From the NCBI GenBank assembly GCA_039029315.1, contig JBCCGK010000100.1, positions 1-43,588 on the forward strand: a stretch of 43,588 bases of DNA. Reading direction: 5' to 3'. This document shows positions 24,158 through 32,990 of the stretch, one piece after another. This DNA is from JBCCCJ01 sp039029315 (GTDB taxonomy: Bacteria; Bacteroidota; Bacteroidia; J057). The translations under genes and the position numbers were made by a program. Position 1 is the first letter of the stretch; the number at the start of each line of letters is the position of its first letter. The notes beneath the pieces were generated by a model that saw only the letters and a program-made list of their open reading frames with translations, did not search any database and was not told where the DNA came from.

Positions 24158-26023
24158 TTACTCTTCAATTTTCTGATAGGAATTTTCCAGGTCATCTTGA
24201 ATGACAAAGGCTAGCCCATCAGCAACCAGTTCCAAATCGGTGGTCAACATTTCTGCCTGAAATGTCCAGCCTGCAGGTAGATTCAAGCTTGCCCCAAGGG
24301 TTGCCAAATCATCAATCGTCAAATCGGGATTGATTTTTCTGCTGTAGGACTGCATCACATATTCTTCCCCCTGTGGATTGATCAATTTGTATATTTCATT
24401 CCCCGCTTTGAATGTATAGGTAGTGGAGCGCTCGACTGGATTTTCTGCATAGGTGTTTTCATCAATGACTCCGCTAATTTGTGCTTGCATTTGCATTTGT
24501 AGCGTACCAAATGTGCTTATTTTTCCGGTCGGAACACCGCCGCTGTTCCCATTGTTTACGCTTTGGTTCACGAGCCAATGTCTGGGGCCGTTCAAGTTGA
24601 TTCCTACGGCTCCCAACTGGCTTTTCAAGTCTTCAGCCTTGAGCTCATACCATTGATCTTCTGGGCAGTCATTGAAGCTCATCGTCACGTACACTTCTGT
24701 TTTCAGTCCATTGCCACAGTCAAATGTGGGAAGGACTTCCCCATATCTGAAATTTCTCAAATCTGAAGGAGGAACCAGGAGTTGTGTTCTGGCTTCATTC
24801 TGAATCGGACTGTCAAAATTCTCACAGCTATCAATCCCTACAGCATCCCAGTCTGTATCATAGAAGGCTACCAATCTGGTTGCGATCTCCACGCCTTGAT
24901 CATCTTGTAGGAAATGTCCGGCTTCCTGAAGCCTTGCATGCGGTTTTCCGGCAGCACCGGGCACATTGGTAATCAAATTTTGTTGTGCTTCACAAGAGCC
25001 GAGACTGCCAGCATCATTTGCTCCCCATATTGTAAGAAATGGCTTTGTGTAGGTGGTCAGTCCAGTCCAAGCTTCCGCGTTAACCCCTGCCAATTCATTG
25101 ATCAATGATGGAAAGGTTCGTGTGCCAGCCATGTAGGTTCTACTTGGAAAAGGTGCATCATAGGCTTCCTCTACCTCAGTTGGGAGGTCATACCAGGTGA
25201 GGGCTTCCAGGACTTCAGAGGCTTTGAAAGATGCACCCTTCATGGCGTAGTTTGCCCAATCCTCAAAACCTTCCGAGCCTGGCTCAATGATCAACTCACA
25301 CCCATCATAAAAGGGTACCTGTTGAGCAGGGAAATCAGCAAAAGGAAAGGATAAGTTGACAACTTCATTTGGGTTGTCAATTGGGGCAATGGCTTGGGTT
25401 CCTTCAGGGAGAACCGGAAGCATTCCATTCCCTACACTGATCGAAGCAAACCAGTCAGGATTGAGTCCTGCTACTCTCAAGCCAATGAGGCTGCCCCAGT
25501 CTTGCACAAACAAATGAATCTCACTCAATCCAAGCTGCTGAATGAATTGTTCTACGCGGTAATGATGGCCCAAATAACTGTATTCAGCAATATCGATGGG
25601 TTTGTCTGATCGTCCCATGCCCAAATGGTCCATGGCGATGACTCTATAGCCAGCATCCGCTAAGACGGGAATCATATCTCGATACAGATACGACCAACTA
25701 GGTTGACCATGAAGCAAGAGAATCACCTCTCCATTGGCTGGTCCAGCTTCTGCATAGGCTTGCCGCAAGCCGTCAATGTCGACATACTGATAATCATAGG
25801 GCCAGTCAGGAAGACTTTGAAAACACTCATCGGGAGTCCTGACAAATTCTACTCCGCCAGGCGTAACAAGCACGTCAATCAGGCTATCTGGGAGCGCGTG
25901 ATTATCCACTGGAATGTTATCTGGAATGTCGTCCATAATGCCCTCCTCCTTTTTACAGGCAGTCAGCACAATAGCTGCAAGAAATAAGGTCGCTAATACA
26001 AATCGAAAAGTCATGTTGTTCAT
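24158..26023 (-). CDS. Haloalkane-dehalogenase-like lipoprotein fused to an uncharacterised C-terminal domain
   Basis: Starting at 26023 gives a 621-residue protein with a lipobox (AIVLTAC, Cys23); the open frame upstream to 26146 covers the operator and is not used. Residues 78-395 are an alpha/beta hydrolase close to haloalkane dehalogenase subfamily I (DhlA): HGQPSWSYLYRDMIPV (105-120), nucleophile Asp175 with the halide-binding Trp176 in VQDWGS, APFPSRTYMAGTRTFP in the cap, Asp337 and base His370 in EAGHFLQ. The second halide-binding Trp cannot be assigned with certainty. Residues 415-621 are a separate domain shared with the next gene. Lipidation implies action in the periplasm or outer membrane, unusual for dehalogenases. 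It is the first gene of a four-gene operon behind a predicted LytTR operator. Confidence 0.85.
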   Translation of the reverse strand: MNNMTFRFVLATLFLAAIVLTACKKEEGIMDDIPDNIPVDNHALPDSLIDVLVTPGGVEFVRTPDECFQSLPDWPYDYQYVDIDGLRQAYAEAGPANGEVILLLHGQPSWSYLYRDMIPVLADAGYRVIAMDHLGMGRSDKPIDIAEYSYLGHHYRVEQFIQQLGLSEIHLFVQDWGSLIGLRVAGLNPDWFASISVGNGMLPVLPEGTQAIAPIDNPNEVVNLSFPFADFPAQQVPFYDGCELIIEPGSEGFEDWANYAMKGASFKASEVLEALTWYDLPTEVEEAYDAPFPSRTYMAGTRTFPSLINELAGVNAEAWTGLTTYTKPFLTIWGANDAGSLGSCEAQQNLITNVPGAAGKPHARLQEAGHFLQDDQGVEIATRLVAFYDTDWDAVGIDSCENFDSPIQNEARTQLLVPPSDLRNFRYGEVLPTFDCGNGLKTEVYVTMSFNDCPEDQWYELKAEDLKSQLGAVGINLNGPRHWLVNQSVNNGNSGGVPTGKISTFGTLQMQMQAQISGVIDENTYAENPVERSTTYTFKAGNEIYKLINPQGEEYVMQSYSRKINPDLTIDDLATLGASLNLPAGWTFQAEMLTTDLELVADGLAFVIQDDLENSYQKIEE

Positions 26024-26092
26024 TGTTATTGGTTTGAAATCCAATACAAATGAGCCATGATTTCGAGCACCTTCCTGCGAGAAACACAATGG

Positions 26093-26121
26093 AATGAACA
26101 AAATGGAAGGTGGATTGAACA
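26093..26121 (-). promoter_or_regulatory. Predicted LytTR operator 1, upstream of the dehalogenase/two-component operon
   Basis: On the minus strand TGTTCAAT (26114-26121) and TGTTCATT (26093-26100) lie exactly 21 bp apart with spacer CCACCTTCCATTT. This nearly repeats the site at 21244-21272; flanking TTnACATT is also shared. The site ends 70 bp before the start codon at 26023, a typical activator position, and implies that the regulator controls its own operon. Confidence 0.6.
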
Positions 26122-26296
26122 GGAGGAATGTAAATTGCCTGGCCAAGATTTCGTTTGCATATGCACAAACTGGAATGTTTCTGCCCTTCTTCTTTTTTTA
26201 TTGCTTTGTAAGACAATCTCTCAGAATTCTATTTTGTTGATCAGATGATCTGGAAGAGAATATATGTTACATAAAGTAATCATCCCTCCAACGCTT

Positions 26297-27787
26297 ATGA
26301 ACCGCCTCGGAATTCTTTCCTTTTTTTTCATTTGCCTTCTCTTCGCTGCCTGCCAATCCAGTCGGCAGACGAAGCAAAGCACATCCCCGAATGTCCTCTT
26401 CATCGCTGTAGACGACCTGCGCCCGGAACTCGGCTGCTATGGCAATTCTCTGATCAAAAGCCCCAATATCGATCGGCTGGCGGCTCAATCCTGGCTGTTT
26501 CGGCGGCATTTTGTGACTGTGCCCACCTGTGGAGCCTCTCGCCATAGCCTGTTGACAGGCATGCTTCCTCGATCCAAAGCCGATCTGAGCAATCAGGCAT
26601 CAGCCACTCAATTGGCCAATCAGCCTGAACAGGAAGCCCCGGAGACCTTTGTGCACCACCTCAGACGAAATGGCTACTACACCGTCGGGATTGGCAAACT
26701 TACTCACCACCCGGATGGGCGTGTATACGGCTACACAGATCCCATCTCTGAGATCATGGAACTTCCGCATAGCTGGGATGAGATGCTCTTCAATCATGGC
26801 AAATGGGGAACCGGACATAATGCCTTCTTTGGCTATGCTGACGGCAGCAATCGCCAGAGTCGGGATTCGCAAGTCAAACCCTATGAAGCAGCAGATGTGG
26901 AAGATGAAGGCTATCCAGATGGATTGACAGCCCAATTAGCCATTGAAAAGATGCAGCAATTGGCTCAAAAAAAACAACCATTCTTTCTGGGCGTGGGATT
27001 TTTTAAACCGCATTTGCCCTTTACTGCGCCGCAAAAATATTGGGACCTCTACAAAAGAGGGGACATGCCACTGTCGCCCTCACCAGATCTTCCGCTGAAT
27101 GTTCATCGTGCCAGCTTGAATAAAATGGGAGAATTCAACCGCTACCAGCTGGGCGATGAAAAAGCTAGCTTGGATAGCAGCCTCTCAGATGCCTATTCCC
27201 GCAAACTCATGCATGCCTATTATGCTTGTGTCAGCTATACCGATGCCCAGATTGGAAAGCTCATGGACGAGTTGGATAGACTGGGCTTGGCAGACAATAC
27301 CATCATTGTGCTGTGGGGCGATCATGGCTGGCAACTCGGAGACTATCGCATGTGGGGCAAACATACCCTTCTGGAACGAGCCGTTCACAGTCCACTGATC
27401 ATCAAACATCCGGGCAAGCAAACACAAGCTCGCCAATTGGATGAAATTGTTGGGAGCATCGATATTTATCCAACTCTTCTGGATCTATGTGGAATTCAAC
27501 CCCATCACCAGACAGATGGCCAAAGTTTGCTTGGATTGGGAGAGGAAGCAGGCAGAGCCAATTGGAAAAACACCGCCTATAGCTACTTCAAGAAGGGAAT
27601 CTCTGTGCGGAATGATCGTTATCGCATGACGCGATATGATCGGGAAGACATGCCCAATATCGAGTTGTTTGACCATCAGGCAGACCGATGGGAAACCCGA
27701 AACATCGCTGAAGACTCTCCTGAAATCGTGCAAGAATTAATGCCGCTTTTGTTGAAGGGGGATAAGAATCTGTTTTCTTTTGAGTGA
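26297..27787 (+). CDS. Sulfatase (class I, iduronate-2-sulfatase-like) lipoprotein
   Basis: The start at 26297 gives a lipoprotein signal (FICLLFAACQSS; the ATG at 26264 is less likely). Metal-binding Asp39-Asp40 lie in LFIAVDDLRPELGCYG. The formylglycine-forming motif is C78-G-A-S-R (Cys type), which needs a maturase encoded elsewhere. A second metal site lies in LWGDHGWQLGDY. The length of 497 residues and the VDDLRPELGCYG start match iduronate-2-sulfatase-like S1 sulfatases, which in marine Bacteroidota remove sulfate from polysaccharides. It is followed by a hybrid two-component regulator, which may control sulfated-glycan use. The 273-bp region upstream is shared with the divergent operon. 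Confidence 0.88.
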   Translation: MNRLGILSFFFICLLFAACQSSRQTKQSTSPNVLFIAVDDLRPELGCYGNSLIKSPNIDRLAAQSWLFRRHFVTVPTCGASRHSLLTGMLPRSKADLSNQASATQLANQPEQEAPETFVHHLRRNGYYTVGIGKLTHHPDGRVYGYTDPISEIMELPHSWDEMLFNHGKWGTGHNAFFGYADGSNRQSRDSQVKPYEAADVEDEGYPDGLTAQLAIEKMQQLAQKKQPFFLGVGFFKPHLPFTAPQKYWDLYKRGDMPLSPSPDLPLNVHRASLNKMGEFNRYQLGDEKASLDSSLSDAYSRKLMHAYYACVSYTDAQIGKLMDELDRLGLADNTIIVLWGDHGWQLGDYRMWGKHTLLERAVHSPLIIKHPGKQTQARQLDEIVGSIDIYPTLLDLCGIQPHHQTDGQSLLGLGEEAGRANWKNTAYSYFKKGISVRNDRYRMTRYDREDMPNIELFDHQADRWETRNIAEDSPEIVQELMPLLLKGDKNLFSFE

Positions 27788-27978
27788 AACCTCGCTCTTT
27801 TCAAAAGACCAAACAGATTTTGATACCTGTTTGATCTACATATGACAAGTTGAGATACTCCCTTATTTCCATCCTGGTTTCGAGTATTGAGCCTTTTTTG
27901 TAGCTTGGGATGGAAAAGTATCAATGGAGTCCATATGACGAAATTGTTTTTTGCTGACATGATTCTACCCACCTCTCC

Positions 27979-30837
27979 ATGAACCAACAGCGAAAGAAAC
28001 GGGTTCTGTGTTGGTCTGTCCTTTTTTTCATTCCATTCATTACATTAGGGCAAAGAACGATCATTCTGGATGAGTCTATTTCTGGCTCTGTCAATATTGG
28101 GGAGCAGGTCAGAATGTTTTGGGACAATACTGGGGAATTGGCATGGAAAGAATTACGGGAGAATCAAGATCAGCTTGAATGGGATGACCTGGATTCACTC
28201 CCACCTTTCCGCAAAGGCCCAGGTAAATATTGGGTGCATTTCAAGGTGCAAAATCTATCTAAAGACAACATTTCGGGGATTGTACGATGTTTTAGATATA
28301 AGGGGAAGAAATATCATCAGATTCATACGTTCATAGAAAGCGAATCAAAACTAGAACAGCAGTACTCAGGCAGACTCATCAGTGCGCAACGCAGAGCATA
28401 TCCCACTTGCAAAGATTGCTTGACCCTACACCTAGTACCAGGTGAACAAAAAACGTATTGGATAGAATTGGTATATGCCTATGGATTCGATAGAGATATG
28501 GAATTCTGGCTAGTCCCAAAAGAAGTTATACAGGAGGATCGGAGGAGAGATATCATGTATAGCTTGCCCTCCATTTTATTCAATCTCTTCTTTTTAGGCG
28601 TCATATTTAGCTTTTTTCTGTTTTCTGGGGTACAATTTTTTCAATATCGGGAAAAAGCTGATGGATGGTATGCCGTATATCTGTTCGCCATTTTTATCCA
28701 TCAATTGCGCAACATAGAAGCTTATGGTGAGTTTGGAATCATATTTCATTATTTTATGGAGAGCTACTATCCGATGATGGTTCCTATTGCATTGATCACC
28801 TATTATGCCTATTTCAAGTTTTTGGATGAATTTCTAGATTTTTCTTCACTTAGCCGTTTTCATAACTTCTCGCTTCGTTATCTTTGGATTTGGATGATCT
28901 TGTATGGGCTGATCGATATTGTCATTAGATTGTTTGTAGGCATCCGGTTCAGCGTCTATGTATTTGATCTCATGGGAATTCCCATGTTGTTGATGACACT
29001 TTACTATGTATATCTGGCCAATAAAACCAAAAGTCGACTGGCTTTTTTTATCATCACAGGAACCCTTTTCATGGTCATCGGTAATGTCACAAATGCGATT
29101 TTGGATAATATATACCATTTCCCGCTATTCAGTCAACAATCTATTTGGCATAGTTCTACAACCTATTTTCGACTCGGAATATTAATCGAGATCTTCTTCT
29201 TTTCCTTAGGATTGGGATATAAAACACGACTTGCATTCAGACAGAAATTTGAGATGGAGCAGGAAATTGCTGAATCAAGGCATATCATGGAGTTAGATGC
29301 CTTCAAGCGAAAATTCTATACCAATATCACCCATGAATTTCGCACACCTCTGACCATCATCCTTGGAATGGCAGATCAAATCAAAAGCGATACCAGTGCA
29401 TGGCTAAAGGAAGGCACAAGCATGATTCAGCGAAATGCCAATGATCTTCTTCGTCTGGTCAACCAAATGCTGGATCTCAACAAACTGGAGTCAGGTCAAT
29501 TATCGACCCAATTGATCCAATCAGACATTATTGACTTCATCACATATTTGCTTGAATCCTTTCAATCTTATGCGGAAACCCAGCGAGTACAATTAAAGAT
29601 TCAGACTGAGGTTCCCTCGCTATATATGGATTACGATCCACAAAAAATTCAGCAAATCATCAGCAACCTCGTCTCTAATGCCATCAAATTTACTCCAGAG
29701 AAAGGGGAGGTAAAGATCAAATTGGCCACAGAAAAGGATCATCTGCTCATTACAATTGAAGATTCCGGAATCGGCATCCCCGTTGCACAACTTCCATATA
29801 TTTTTGATCGCTTCTATCAGGCACAACAGGACACCAATGAACAGAAAGGAACAGGCATAGGTCTGGCGCTGACAAAGGAATTGGTGAAGCTATTGAAAGG
29901 AGATATTCAGGTAACAAGCGAAGAGAAGGTTGGAAGCATCTTTACGATCTCCTTACCCATATCGAGGGAGGCTCAGTTGATTGAACCCACTGAATATGAA
30001 GATCAGGAGCATGGAATGCAAAGCTATCACGTAGACAAACAGCTTGTGGCAGAAGAAAATGAAGCAACTGATCTTCCCCTGATTTTACTGGTAGAGGATA
30101 ATGCTGATGTCATTCGCTATATCGACAGTTTGTTGGCATCAAAGTATCGATTGGCGTTCGCCCAAAACGGTCAGGAAGGAATAGACAAAGCAACGAGCAT
30201 CATCCCGGATCTCATCATCAGCGATGTGATGATGCCAGAAAAAGATGGATTCGAGCTGTGCCAATCCCTCAAATCAAGTCCCCATACCAGTCATATTCCG
30301 ATCATTCTGCTGACTGCAAGAACCGAGATTGAGGCAAAACTGGCAGGCTTGGAATATGGGGCTGATGCCTATCTGGCCAAACCCTTCAATAAATCAGAAC
30401 TGCTGGTTCGGATTCGGAAGTTGCTGGAAGTCCGAGAGCAGCTCAAAAACTATTATCTGAGTCTGATCAATCCACAACATGACATCCCCTCCAACCTGGC
30501 ACCTGCTTCTAAGATAGAAAATGCTTTTGTCATCCAGGCGCGGGAAATCGTCATGGCCCATCTTGCTGATGAGCGATTTGCGGTGAAGGATTTTTGTCTT
30601 GAAATCGGGATGAGTCATTCCCAACTGCATCGAAAGCTTGTTGCCCTGACAGGCTATTCCAGCAATCGCTTTATTCGATTCATCCGCTTGACCCAGGCCA
30701 AGCACCTCATAAAAGCAGAAGGCTACTCGATTTCAGAAGCAGCCTTTGCCACTTCCTATAAAGATCCCTCTTATTTCGCCCGGGTATTCAGAAAAGAGTT
30801 TGGAATCAGTCCCTCAGATTTCAAAGAAAGTAGCTGA
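27979..30837 (+). CDS. Hybrid two-component system protein (7TM-DISM, kinase, receiver, AraC HTH)
   Basis: The 952-residue protein combines sensing and DNA binding. It has a signal peptide (about 1-25), an extracellular 7TMR-DISM-type beta-domain (about 40-185) and seven predicted membrane segments (about 195-415). A HisKA with His452 (NITHEFRTPLT) follows, then HATPase (NLVSNAIKFTP, DSGIGIP, GTGIGLAL). A receiver with Asp749 (ISDVMMPEKDG) spans about 697-815, and an AraC-type helix-turn-helix about 850-950 (SYKDPSYFARVFRKEFGISP). Many Bacteroidota regulators of this class use a beta-propeller sensor; this one has the 7TM-DISM kind. It is 190 bp downstream of the sulfatase. No SusC/SusD pair is in the window. 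Confidence 0.93.
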   Translation: MNQQRKKRVLCWSVLFFIPFITLGQRTIILDESISGSVNIGEQVRMFWDNTGELAWKELRENQDQLEWDDLDSLPPFRKGPGKYWVHFKVQNLSKDNISGIVRCFRYKGKKYHQIHTFIESESKLEQQYSGRLISAQRRAYPTCKDCLTLHLVPGEQKTYWIELVYAYGFDRDMEFWLVPKEVIQEDRRRDIMYSLPSILFNLFFLGVIFSFFLFSGVQFFQYREKADGWYAVYLFAIFIHQLRNIEAYGEFGIIFHYFMESYYPMMVPIALITYYAYFKFLDEFLDFSSLSRFHNFSLRYLWIWMILYGLIDIVIRLFVGIRFSVYVFDLMGIPMLLMTLYYVYLANKTKSRLAFFIITGTLFMVIGNVTNAILDNIYHFPLFSQQSIWHSSTTYFRLGILIEIFFFSLGLGYKTRLAFRQKFEMEQEIAESRHIMELDAFKRKFYTNITHEFRTPLTIILGMADQIKSDTSAWLKEGTSMIQRNANDLLRLVNQMLDLNKLESGQLSTQLIQSDIIDFITYLLESFQSYAETQRVQLKIQTEVPSLYMDYDPQKIQQIISNLVSNAIKFTPEKGEVKIKLATEKDHLLITIEDSGIGIPVAQLPYIFDRFYQAQQDTNEQKGTGIGLALTKELVKLLKGDIQVTSEEKVGSIFTISLPISREAQLIEPTEYEDQEHGMQSYHVDKQLVAEENEATDLPLILLVEDNADVIRYIDSLLASKYRLAFAQNGQEGIDKATSIIPDLIISDVMMPEKDGFELCQSLKSSPHTSHIPIILLTARTEIEAKLAGLEYGADAYLAKPFNKSELLVRIRKLLEVREQLKNYYLSLINPQHDIPSNLAPASKIENAFVIQAREIVMAHLADERFAVKDFCLEIGMSHSQLHRKLVALTGYSSNRFIRFIRLTQAKHLIKAEGYSISEAAFATSYKDPSYFARVFRKEFGISPSDFKESS

Positions 30838-30981
30838 CTATTTTTGTTGTGCTACACATGTGATTTTCCCCCTTTGCAAGAAAAGTACCAGTGTTTGACA
30901 GATTTGTCCTAGCCACTTCTCTCTGATAATCAGGAGTTTTGTGCAATAGAAAAATTATTGTCAACCTTTTATGAATTTCAC

Positions 30982-32127
30982 ATGAAACAATTACTCACTA
31001 CCCTCTTATTTGTTGGTTTGTGTCATAGTATCATGGCCCAATTTCCACAGAATTTCAGTTATCAGGCTGTGGCGCGCGACAGCAGTGGTGCTTGTCTGGC
31101 CGATCAATTGATCAGCCTTCAACTCAGCATCATCGATGACTCAGCTGCCATGAATCCGATCTATCAGGAATTGTTTACCAATGTTCAGACAAATGGTGTA
31201 GGACATTTTCAGGTAGTCGTCGGGACGGGAGCGATCCAGGGAAGCTCACCTGAATTTGATCAACTCGATTGGAATATGAATCGCCAACTTCGCCATCTCA
31301 AAGTTGAGCTGTCCCCCAACAATGACTTCAACCTGCAGGAAGTGGGTATGAGCCAATTGCTGGCAGTGCCCTATGCGACAGCCTCAGCCAATGGCAAGCT
31401 AATCAATGACAACAGTGGAGAAGAATTTATCCTGCTGTATGGAGAAAATGGAGAATTCAATGTCGCGATTGGTGGCATAGATGATGCCAATGGGACGCGA
31501 AATAGTGGAGTAGTCCGATTGATGGATAATGCGGGAGATATCAGAACTGAGCTAGGCGTTGCTACGAATAATGGGGGCTTTATTAATTGGAGAGGCCCTA
31601 ATGGAAATCTCAATGGGGCTTTAGGTAGTTCTGTCAGTAGTCCCGATCATGGAGGCATATCAGTCCGAGATGCAAGCGGACTCGACCAAGTTAGCTTGAC
31701 AGTTGATGCCAATGGAAATGGCGTTGTCGCAGCTGACTTGAAACCCTTTTTCATGGATCATCCCACAAAGCCCAATCATGAAATTTGGTATTGCGCGATT
31801 GAAGGTCCTGAAGCTGCTGCCTATGAACGCGGAACCACGCAGTTGATCAATGGTGTCGCACATGTTCAGTTCTCTGATCATTTTGAGATTGTCGCCAATC
31901 CTACCACACTGACTGTAATGCTGACTCCCTGGTCAGAACAATCAAAAGGTCTGGCAGTAGTAGAGCGCTCGTCTACAGGATTTACAGTCAGGGAATTGGG
32001 GGGAGGAAAAGGAAATTATCAGATCGATTGGGAAGCCAAGGCCGTCCGAAAAAATCATGAGAACTGGCAGGTCATCCGTGAAAAAGAAAAAGATCCCTTT
32101 GCTGACTTCAACTTAAACAGACAATAG
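30982..32127 (+). CDS. Secreted beta-structured protein of unknown function
   Basis: The start at 30982 (MKQLLTTLLFVGLCHSIMAQ) gives a signal peptide; the ATG at 30958 is too early. The mature protein opens with FPQNFSYQAVARDSSG, frequent at the N-terminus of Bacteroidota surface proteins. It continues with Gly/Asn-rich beta repeats (about 135-245), like tail-fibre or adhesin stalks. A globular C-terminal part follows (EIWYCAIEGPEAAAYERGTT, VMLTPWSEQSKGLAV) that I recall from other hypothetical bacterial surface proteins but cannot name. The stop lies 2 bp before the next start, so it is co-translated with a T9SS-sorted protein. Confidence 0.7.
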   Translation: MKQLLTTLLFVGLCHSIMAQFPQNFSYQAVARDSSGACLADQLISLQLSIIDDSAAMNPIYQELFTNVQTNGVGHFQVVVGTGAIQGSSPEFDQLDWNMNRQLRHLKVELSPNNDFNLQEVGMSQLLAVPYATASANGKLINDNSGEEFILLYGENGEFNVAIGGIDDANGTRNSGVVRLMDNAGDIRTELGVATNNGGFINWRGPNGNLNGALGSSVSSPDHGGISVRDASGLDQVSLTVDANGNGVVAADLKPFFMDHPTKPNHEIWYCAIEGPEAAAYERGTTQLINGVAHVQFSDHFEIVANPTTLTVMLTPWSEQSKGLAVVERSSTGFTVRELGGGKGNYQIDWEAKAVRKNHENWQVIREKEKDPFADFNLNRQ

Positions 32128-32129
32128 CC

Positions 32130-32618
32130 ATGAAAGCAATTGCCTATTGCCTGTTGGGAGGGCTACTGATGCCCTTCTTGCTTCAGGCACAAATTGACCA
32201 GTTCGCTATCAGCAATCTTGGAGGCGAACTCAGCAATGTCGAGCTCAGCCTGATCCACAACATGGGCGATGTGGTCGGCACGCACATGGGCCGCGATCCC
32301 GAACTGATCCAGGGTTTCGTTCAGTTCTTCAATTGTGACAATTGTGGGAAACAATTGGTGGATGGGCTAGAAGGCGCATATCTTAACCCAGAGCTGCGTC
32401 TCTACCCCAATCCGACAGATGGACACTTCAGACTAGAAGGTCCAGTCAGCCAATTGTTTCGCTATGAAATATGGAATGTTCAGGGGCAGATCATGCATCG
32501 AGATCGACTCGCGCCTGGCGTGATTGATCAATCCATGCTTCCAACTGGCCTCTATCTGATCCGAACCTACGGACAAGACGGCCAACTAAGCGGCATCTTC
32601 AAATTACACAAACAATAA
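32130..32618 (+). CDS. Small secreted protein with T9SS type A sorting domain
   Basis: The 162-residue protein has a signal peptide (LLMPFLLQAQ) and a short N-terminal part with a C-D-N-C motif. A C-terminal sorting domain follows (about 88-162; LRLYPNPTDGHFRLEG, YEIWNVQGQIM, LPTGLYLIRTY, ending FKLHKQ). This domain routes proteins through the type IX secretion system. It begins 2 bp after the stop of the previous gene; the pair may form one surface complex, this protein providing the exported anchor. Confidence 0.8.
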   Translation: MKAIAYCLLGGLLMPFLLQAQIDQFAISNLGGELSNVELSLIHNMGDVVGTHMGRDPELIQGFVQFFNCDNCGKQLVDGLEGAYLNPELRLYPNPTDGHFRLEGPVSQLFRYEIWNVQGQIMHRDRLAPGVIDQSMLPTGLYLIRTYGQDGQLSGIFKLHKQ

Positions 32619-32653
32619 ATGGGAAAAGCGCACAACCCATTGGGGTCGCTGTC

Positions 32654-32674
32654 AAAAGGCGGCGGCCCGCTTTT
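32654..32674 (+). terminator. Rho-independent terminator behind the T9SS protein
   Basis: AAAAGGCGG pairs with CCGCTTTT (one bulged G) around a short CGGC loop and is followed by GTTTCT. It lies 36 bp after the stop codon at 32618. Confidence 0.6.
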
Positions 32675-32759
32675 GTTTCTGATCTAACAACTCCCTTGCA
32701 GGGGATTGAGGGATTATCAAGCGATCTCTATCACAGATCATTGTAAGGGAAAAAGTCAA

Positions 32760-32835
32760 ATGACGATCCTGATACCTTCCTCCCTCTCACTCTCCCTCCA
32801 AAGGGAGACATCCGACGCACAAGCCTTGTCTTTGA
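32760..32835 (+). repeat. Palindromic intergenic repeat (TCTCCC...GGGAGA), copy 2
   Basis: The 18-bp core at 32791-32808 (TCTCCCTCCAAAGGGAGA) sits between CCCTCTCAC and CATCCG.CGCACAAG, as in the copy at 13870-13948 on the opposite strand. It is part of the 372-bp gap before the polymerase gene; the remainder of the gap shows only AT-rich promoter-like sequence near 32920-32960. Confidence 0.65.
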
Positions 32836-32990
32836 CAAGTGAAGAATACATCCGATCCACAGGATAATAGACGACAATATGAGGGATCCTTCAGCCTGTA
32901 TTCTAGCTAACTCCTTGTGCTTTTTAATTATTTTTGCTAAAAATATTACTTTTTGCAAAATTTACTGGCAGAACACTTCTATTATCTGCT

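Noticed and set aside
26024..26146. N-terminal extension of the dehalogenase-like protein
   Set aside because: It would put about 40 residues before an obvious lipoprotein signal and would run over the predicted operator.
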